Assembly: GCF_042695135.1 (NCBI RefSeq)
Contig: NZ_CP170547.1
Span: forward strand, 3,162,001 to 3,226,000
Length of the DNA stretch: 64,000 bases
Direction: 5' to 3'
Source of the DNA: Epilithonimonas sp042695135
GTDB taxonomy: Bacteria > Bacteroidota > Bacteroidia > Flavobacteriales > Weeksellaceae
Numbering within the stretch: the first letter of the stretch is position 1; each line of letters begins with the position of its first letter. Positions 61,482 through 64,000 of this stretch are shown here, in pieces. Both the position numbers and the translations under genes were made by a program. The notes beneath the pieces are model-generated. The model did not search any database. It saw only the letters and a list, made by a program, of their open reading frames with translations, and was not told where the DNA came from.

Positions 61482-62075
61482 TTATTTCTTAAAAAGCATA
61501 TTTAGTATAATTTCTTTCCGATCAGAGATCAGCCTGTCAAATTCTTGATCATTGATCATCATATTTTCCATTATAAGTGGTCTTACTGCACTTGGAAATA
61601 TAAGAAGGGATATCATATTGAAGATGAACTGGATTGGTTCCATTTTCTCTACATTTCCAAGTTCCATTTCTTTTTCAATATCCTGGAAAAGCTTTTTGAG
61701 ATCGTCTTCTTCCACGTCTTTTTTATGACAATTCCCTTTATTGATTTGTGAAACGATATATGTTTCCAAGTATGGATATTGTAAACTAGTCTGCAGACTC
61801 CCTTCGATAAACTTGGATATTTTGGCTTTAAAATCAAGTTCGGATCTCATGATGATCTCAGACTTTTCTTTTTCCACTTTATGAGCTTCATCAAAAACAA
61901 TCTGGATCAAATTATCCCGTGAACGAAAATAATAATTGATAAGAGTTCTGTTAACGCCCGCTTCATCCGCTATTTCTTGCGTTGTAGCATCAAATTTTCC
62001 TTGGACAAAAAATAAATTCTTGGTCGTTTCTTTGATCAATTCCTGTGTTTGGTCTTTTTTATCTTGTTTTGACAT
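61482..62075 (-). CDS. TetR/AcrR-family repressor of the efflux operon
   Basis: A 197-residue regulator with an N-terminal HTH (DATTQEIADEAGVNRTLINYYFRSRDNLI region, about 24-52) and a helical ligand-binding domain. It heads the tolC-MFP-RND operon on the same strand. Two near-identical inverted 19-bp sites lie directly at and upstream of its start (62076-62140), so it likely represses the whole operon and itself. Confidence 0.9.
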   Translation of the reverse strand: MSKQDKKDQTQELIKETTKNLFFVQGKFDATTQEIADEAGVNRTLINYYFRSRDNLIQIVFDEAHKVEKEKSEIIMRSELDFKAKISKFIEGSLQTSLQYPYLETYIVSQINKGNCHKKDVEEDDLKKLFQDIEKEMELGNVEKMEPIQFIFNMISLLIFPSAVRPLIMENMMINDQEFDRLISDRKEIILNMLFKK

Positions 62076-62140
62076 TTTTGTTAAACAATTTTGTGCAAAT
62101 TTATATCAATCATTTGTTTTGACAAAATTGTTAAACAAAA
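62076..62140 (-). promoter_or_regulatory. Two inverted operator-like sites at the tetR start
   Basis: TTTTGTTAAACAATTTTGT (62076-62094) and ACAAAATTGTTAAACAAAA (62122-62140) are inverted copies differing at one base. Each holds the palindromic core TTGTTWAACAA. Centre-to-centre distance is 46 bases. The first abuts the tetR ATG. Confidence 0.75.
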
Positions 62141-62245
62141 TAATTAAACATTTTTGATGAAATTAATACAAAATTAACATTAGCTAATATCAACGAGCTT
62201 TGCTTATGGCAAGATTTGTAAGAAAAAAAATTAAATTAAAATCAT

Positions 62246-62253
62246 TAACTTTG
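62246..62253 (+). promoter_or_regulatory. Putative -7 box for the RsmB-like gene
   Basis: TAACTTTG matches TANNTTTG. The predicted 5' UTR is long, about 90 bases. Confidence 0.45.
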
Positions 62254-62352
62254 CAGATTGAAACACAGTTACTTTCATTGAAAATCAATCACTGAATTAA
62301 TTTGTAAAACTCACATTCTCAAATAGTAAATCATAACATTTTATCATAATTA

Positions 62353-63558
62353 ATGGAACTTATACACCGCAATCTTTTAATCGGAATTCATGACTGTCTT
62401 CAGGAAACCTTTTTCGAAGACAGAAAATACGCTGACAAGGTTATAGAAAGACTTTTAAAAGCTCATAGAAAATGGGGCAGCGAAGACCGAAGAGTAGTTT
62501 CGGAAATTTTCTACAACATTATCCGTTGGAAAAAACGTCTGGAATATTATATGGGCGAAAGTGTAAAGCCAACCAATGTTTATAAAATGATCATTGCGTA
62601 CTTGCTTTGGAGCAAAACGCATTACAAAAAATTCGAGGAGTTTGACGGTATCAAAGTCGCTGACATCCTTACAAAACTAAAAAAAGGAACCGTTCCGACA
62701 AAAGCAATAGAACATTCGATCCCGGATTGGTTAGCCGAAACACTTGAGAAAGAATTAGGCAAAAACTGGGAAAGAGAGATGGTGGCACTTAACGAGCAGG
62801 CGCCAACTGTTTTGCGTGCAAATACTTTAAAAACAACACCAAGGGAACTGATCGCAGATTTGAGTGATGAAAACGTAGAAGCCTTTACAATCAAGAATTA
62901 TCCGGACGCTATCCAATTGGCAGAAAAGAAAAATGTATTCTTAACAAGTGCTTTCAAAGACGGATTTTTCGAAGTTCAGGATGCAAGTTCTCAAAAAATC
63001 GGGGAATTACTGGATGTACAGGAAGGAATGCGCGTTGTAGATGCTTGCGCCGGCGCTGGCGGAAAAACTCTGCACCTGGCTGCTTTGATGAAGAACAAAG
63101 GTCAGATCATCGCACTTGACATCTACGAATGGAAACTTGCAGAACTGAAAAGACGTGCTAAAAGAGCAGGAGCCCACAATATTGAAACGAGAATGATCTC
63201 TGACAACAAAGTCATCAAAAGACTTCATGGTACAGCAGACAGATTATTAATAGATTCCCCTTGTTCAGGCCTCGGTGTTTTGAAAAGAAATCCGGATTCC
63301 AAATGGAAAATAGATCAGGCTTTTATAGACAGGATCAAAGGAGAGCAGCAGCAGATTCTTCAAGATTATTCTAAGATTCTTAAAAAAGGAGGACAAATGA
63401 TCTATGCTACTTGTTCTATCCTTCCTTCAGAAAATAATGAGCAGGTAAGTACATTCCTTGAAAATAATACAGATTTTACACTTATAAAAGATCAAAAAAT
63501 AATGCCGAGTGAAGGGTATGATGGTTTTTATATGGCGCTCATCAAACGTAATGCATAA
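62353..63558 (+). CDS. RsmB/NOP-family rRNA cytosine-C5 methyltransferase
   Basis: A 401-residue SAM-dependent RNA m5C methyltransferase. SAM motif VVDACAGAGGKT near residue 228; the two active-site cysteines are Cys304 in LIDSPCSGLGVL and Cys354 in YATCSILP. The N-terminal part is shorter than in E. coli RsmB. It likely modifies 16S rRNA. Terminator follows. Confidence 0.9.
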   Translation: MELIHRNLLIGIHDCLQETFFEDRKYADKVIERLLKAHRKWGSEDRRVVSEIFYNIIRWKKRLEYYMGESVKPTNVYKMIIAYLLWSKTHYKKFEEFDGIKVADILTKLKKGTVPTKAIEHSIPDWLAETLEKELGKNWEREMVALNEQAPTVLRANTLKTTPRELIADLSDENVEAFTIKNYPDAIQLAEKKNVFLTSAFKDGFFEVQDASSQKIGELLDVQEGMRVVDACAGAGGKTLHLAALMKNKGQIIALDIYEWKLAELKRRAKRAGAHNIETRMISDNKVIKRLHGTADRLLIDSPCSGLGVLKRNPDSKWKIDQAFIDRIKGEQQQILQDYSKILKKGGQMIYATCSILPSENNEQVSTFLENNTDFTLIKDQKIMPSEGYDGFYMALIKRNA

Positions 63559-63562
63559 AAAA

Positions 63563-63594
63563 ATTCCTGAGAGATAATAAATATTCTCAGGAAT
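63563..63594 (+). terminator. Terminator of the RsmB-like gene
   Basis: ATTCCTGAGA (63563-63572) pairs with TCTCAGGAAT (63585-63594), followed by an A-rich run. Confidence 0.65.
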
Positions 63595-63640
63595 CAAAAA
63601 ACACAAATGATGAAAGTCCAAAACTAAAGCAAACCAAAAA

Positions 63641-63670
63641 ATAAAATCTTATCATTTGATAAGATTTTAT
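63641..63670. repeat. Perfect 30-base palindrome
   Basis: ATAAAATCTTATCA (63641-63654), TT, TGATAAGATTTTAT (63657-63670). It lies between two other terminators and has no gene of its own. Confidence 0.65.
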
Positions 63671-63691
63671 CCAAAATAATTTTTGAGCATA

Positions 63692-63726
63692 AATAAAAGC
63701 GATCCCAAATTGAGGTCGCTTTTATT
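63692..63726 (-). terminator. Terminator of the T9SS-domain gene at the right edge
   Basis: AATAAAAGCGA (63692-63702) pairs with TCGCTTTTATT (63716-63726). On the minus strand it follows the stop codon at 63745-63747. Confidence 0.75.
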
Positions 63727-63744
63727 ATTAATTATGTTATGCTT

Positions 63745-64000
63745 TTAATTCTTTATAAACTTAGAATTAATAACATTTTTATCTGCATATATTTTTATTA
63801 GATACAATCCCTTAGTAAGTTCAGAAACTCTAATATTCTTTTCATTTCCAGAATTTGATTTCAAAAGCTTTCCGCTTGTATCAAAAATTTCAATTTTAGA
63901 GATTTTCTGTTCTGTTTGAATATTAAGGATATCAGAAGTTGGGTTAGGATAGATTCTAAAATTTATTAGATTGGATGAATCTGTAAATAGATTTTCATTC
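63745..64000 (-). CDS. C-terminal part of a secreted T9SS protein (cut by window edge)
   Basis: The last 84 codons of a minus-strand gene whose start is beyond the window. NFRIYPNPTSDILNIQT, KISKIEIFDTSGKLLKS and LTKGLYLIKIYADK form a type A T9SS C-terminal sorting domain. The rest of the protein is unknown. Terminator at 63692-63726. Confidence 0.85.
   Translation of the reverse strand, partial: NENLFTDSSNLINFRIYPNPTSDILNIQTEQKISKIEIFDTSGKLLKSNSGNEKNIRVSELTKGLYLIKIYADKNVINSKFIKN

Overview
The window comes from a low-GC member of the Bacteroidota, most likely a Flavobacteriia/Weeksellaceae organism close to Chryseobacterium. Evidence read from the sequence: type IX secretion sorting domains (11950-13308 and the partial gene at the right edge), a SusC/SusD pair, a fused SecDF, several TANNTTTG-type -7 promoter boxes, and many short hairpin-forming interspersed repeats of the sort common in Chryseobacterium intergenic DNA. 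The genus is an inference.

Layout. 1-6.2 kb: NhaA antiporter, a tiny lysine-rich protein, YihY, RlmH, a tatA-PAP2-acyltransferase cluster and a Tet-type efflux pump. 6.3-8.5 kb: accessory DNA with an AT-rich nuclease-like orphan, a small lipoprotein between twin terminators, and an array of nine 21-bp tandem repeats upstream of an unrecognised helical protein. 8.8-13.3 kb: SecDF and a secreted sugar dehydrogenase. 13.4-22.7 kb: a minus-strand polysaccharide utilisation locus (SusC, SusD, GH144, esterase, GH3). The GH144 plus GH3 combination points to beta-1,2-glucan use. 22.9-34.6 kb: ferritin, DUF493, a second acyltransferase, a deoxyhypusine synthase-like enzyme, an ABC-F ATPase, a PH/SHOCT protein, a Crp-type regulator with an AhpD-like protein, a pirin-like protein, an intradiol dioxygenase and a LytS/LytT two-component pair. 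34.7-43.4 kb: M3 peptidase, a KefF/KefC-like pair, LemA with two TPM proteins, MazG, a PH-domain protein and Pcm.

43.6-51.6 kb: a FabH-like ketosynthase broken by a single-base frameshift, a FabI-like reductase, two Gfo/Idh oxidoreductases, a RelE-type toxin-antitoxin pair, an M23 peptidase, a second orphan nuclease-like protein, and a type II restriction-modification pair (zinc/HNH nuclease plus D12-class adenine methylase). 51.7-55.5 kb: 3-hydroxyacyl-CoA dehydrogenase, a GT-C-like membrane protein, a small acidic protein, a META lipoprotein and a J-domain/KTSC fusion. 55.7-62.1 kb: a TetR-TolC-MFP-RND efflux operon with two inverted 19-bp operator-like sites at the tetR start. 62.3-64 kb: an RsmB/NOP-type rRNA methyltransferase and the 3' end of a secreted T9SS protein.

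Most gene functions are ordinary for the group. The points that deserve a second look are the 21-bp array with its adjacent unknown gene, the predicted beta-1,2-glucan locus, the frameshifted FabH, the restriction-modification island with its extra nuclease-like gene, the TetR operator pair, and several families of dispersed hairpin repeats, some with two copies inside this window. I found no CRISPR array, tRNA, rRNA or intact insertion sequence.
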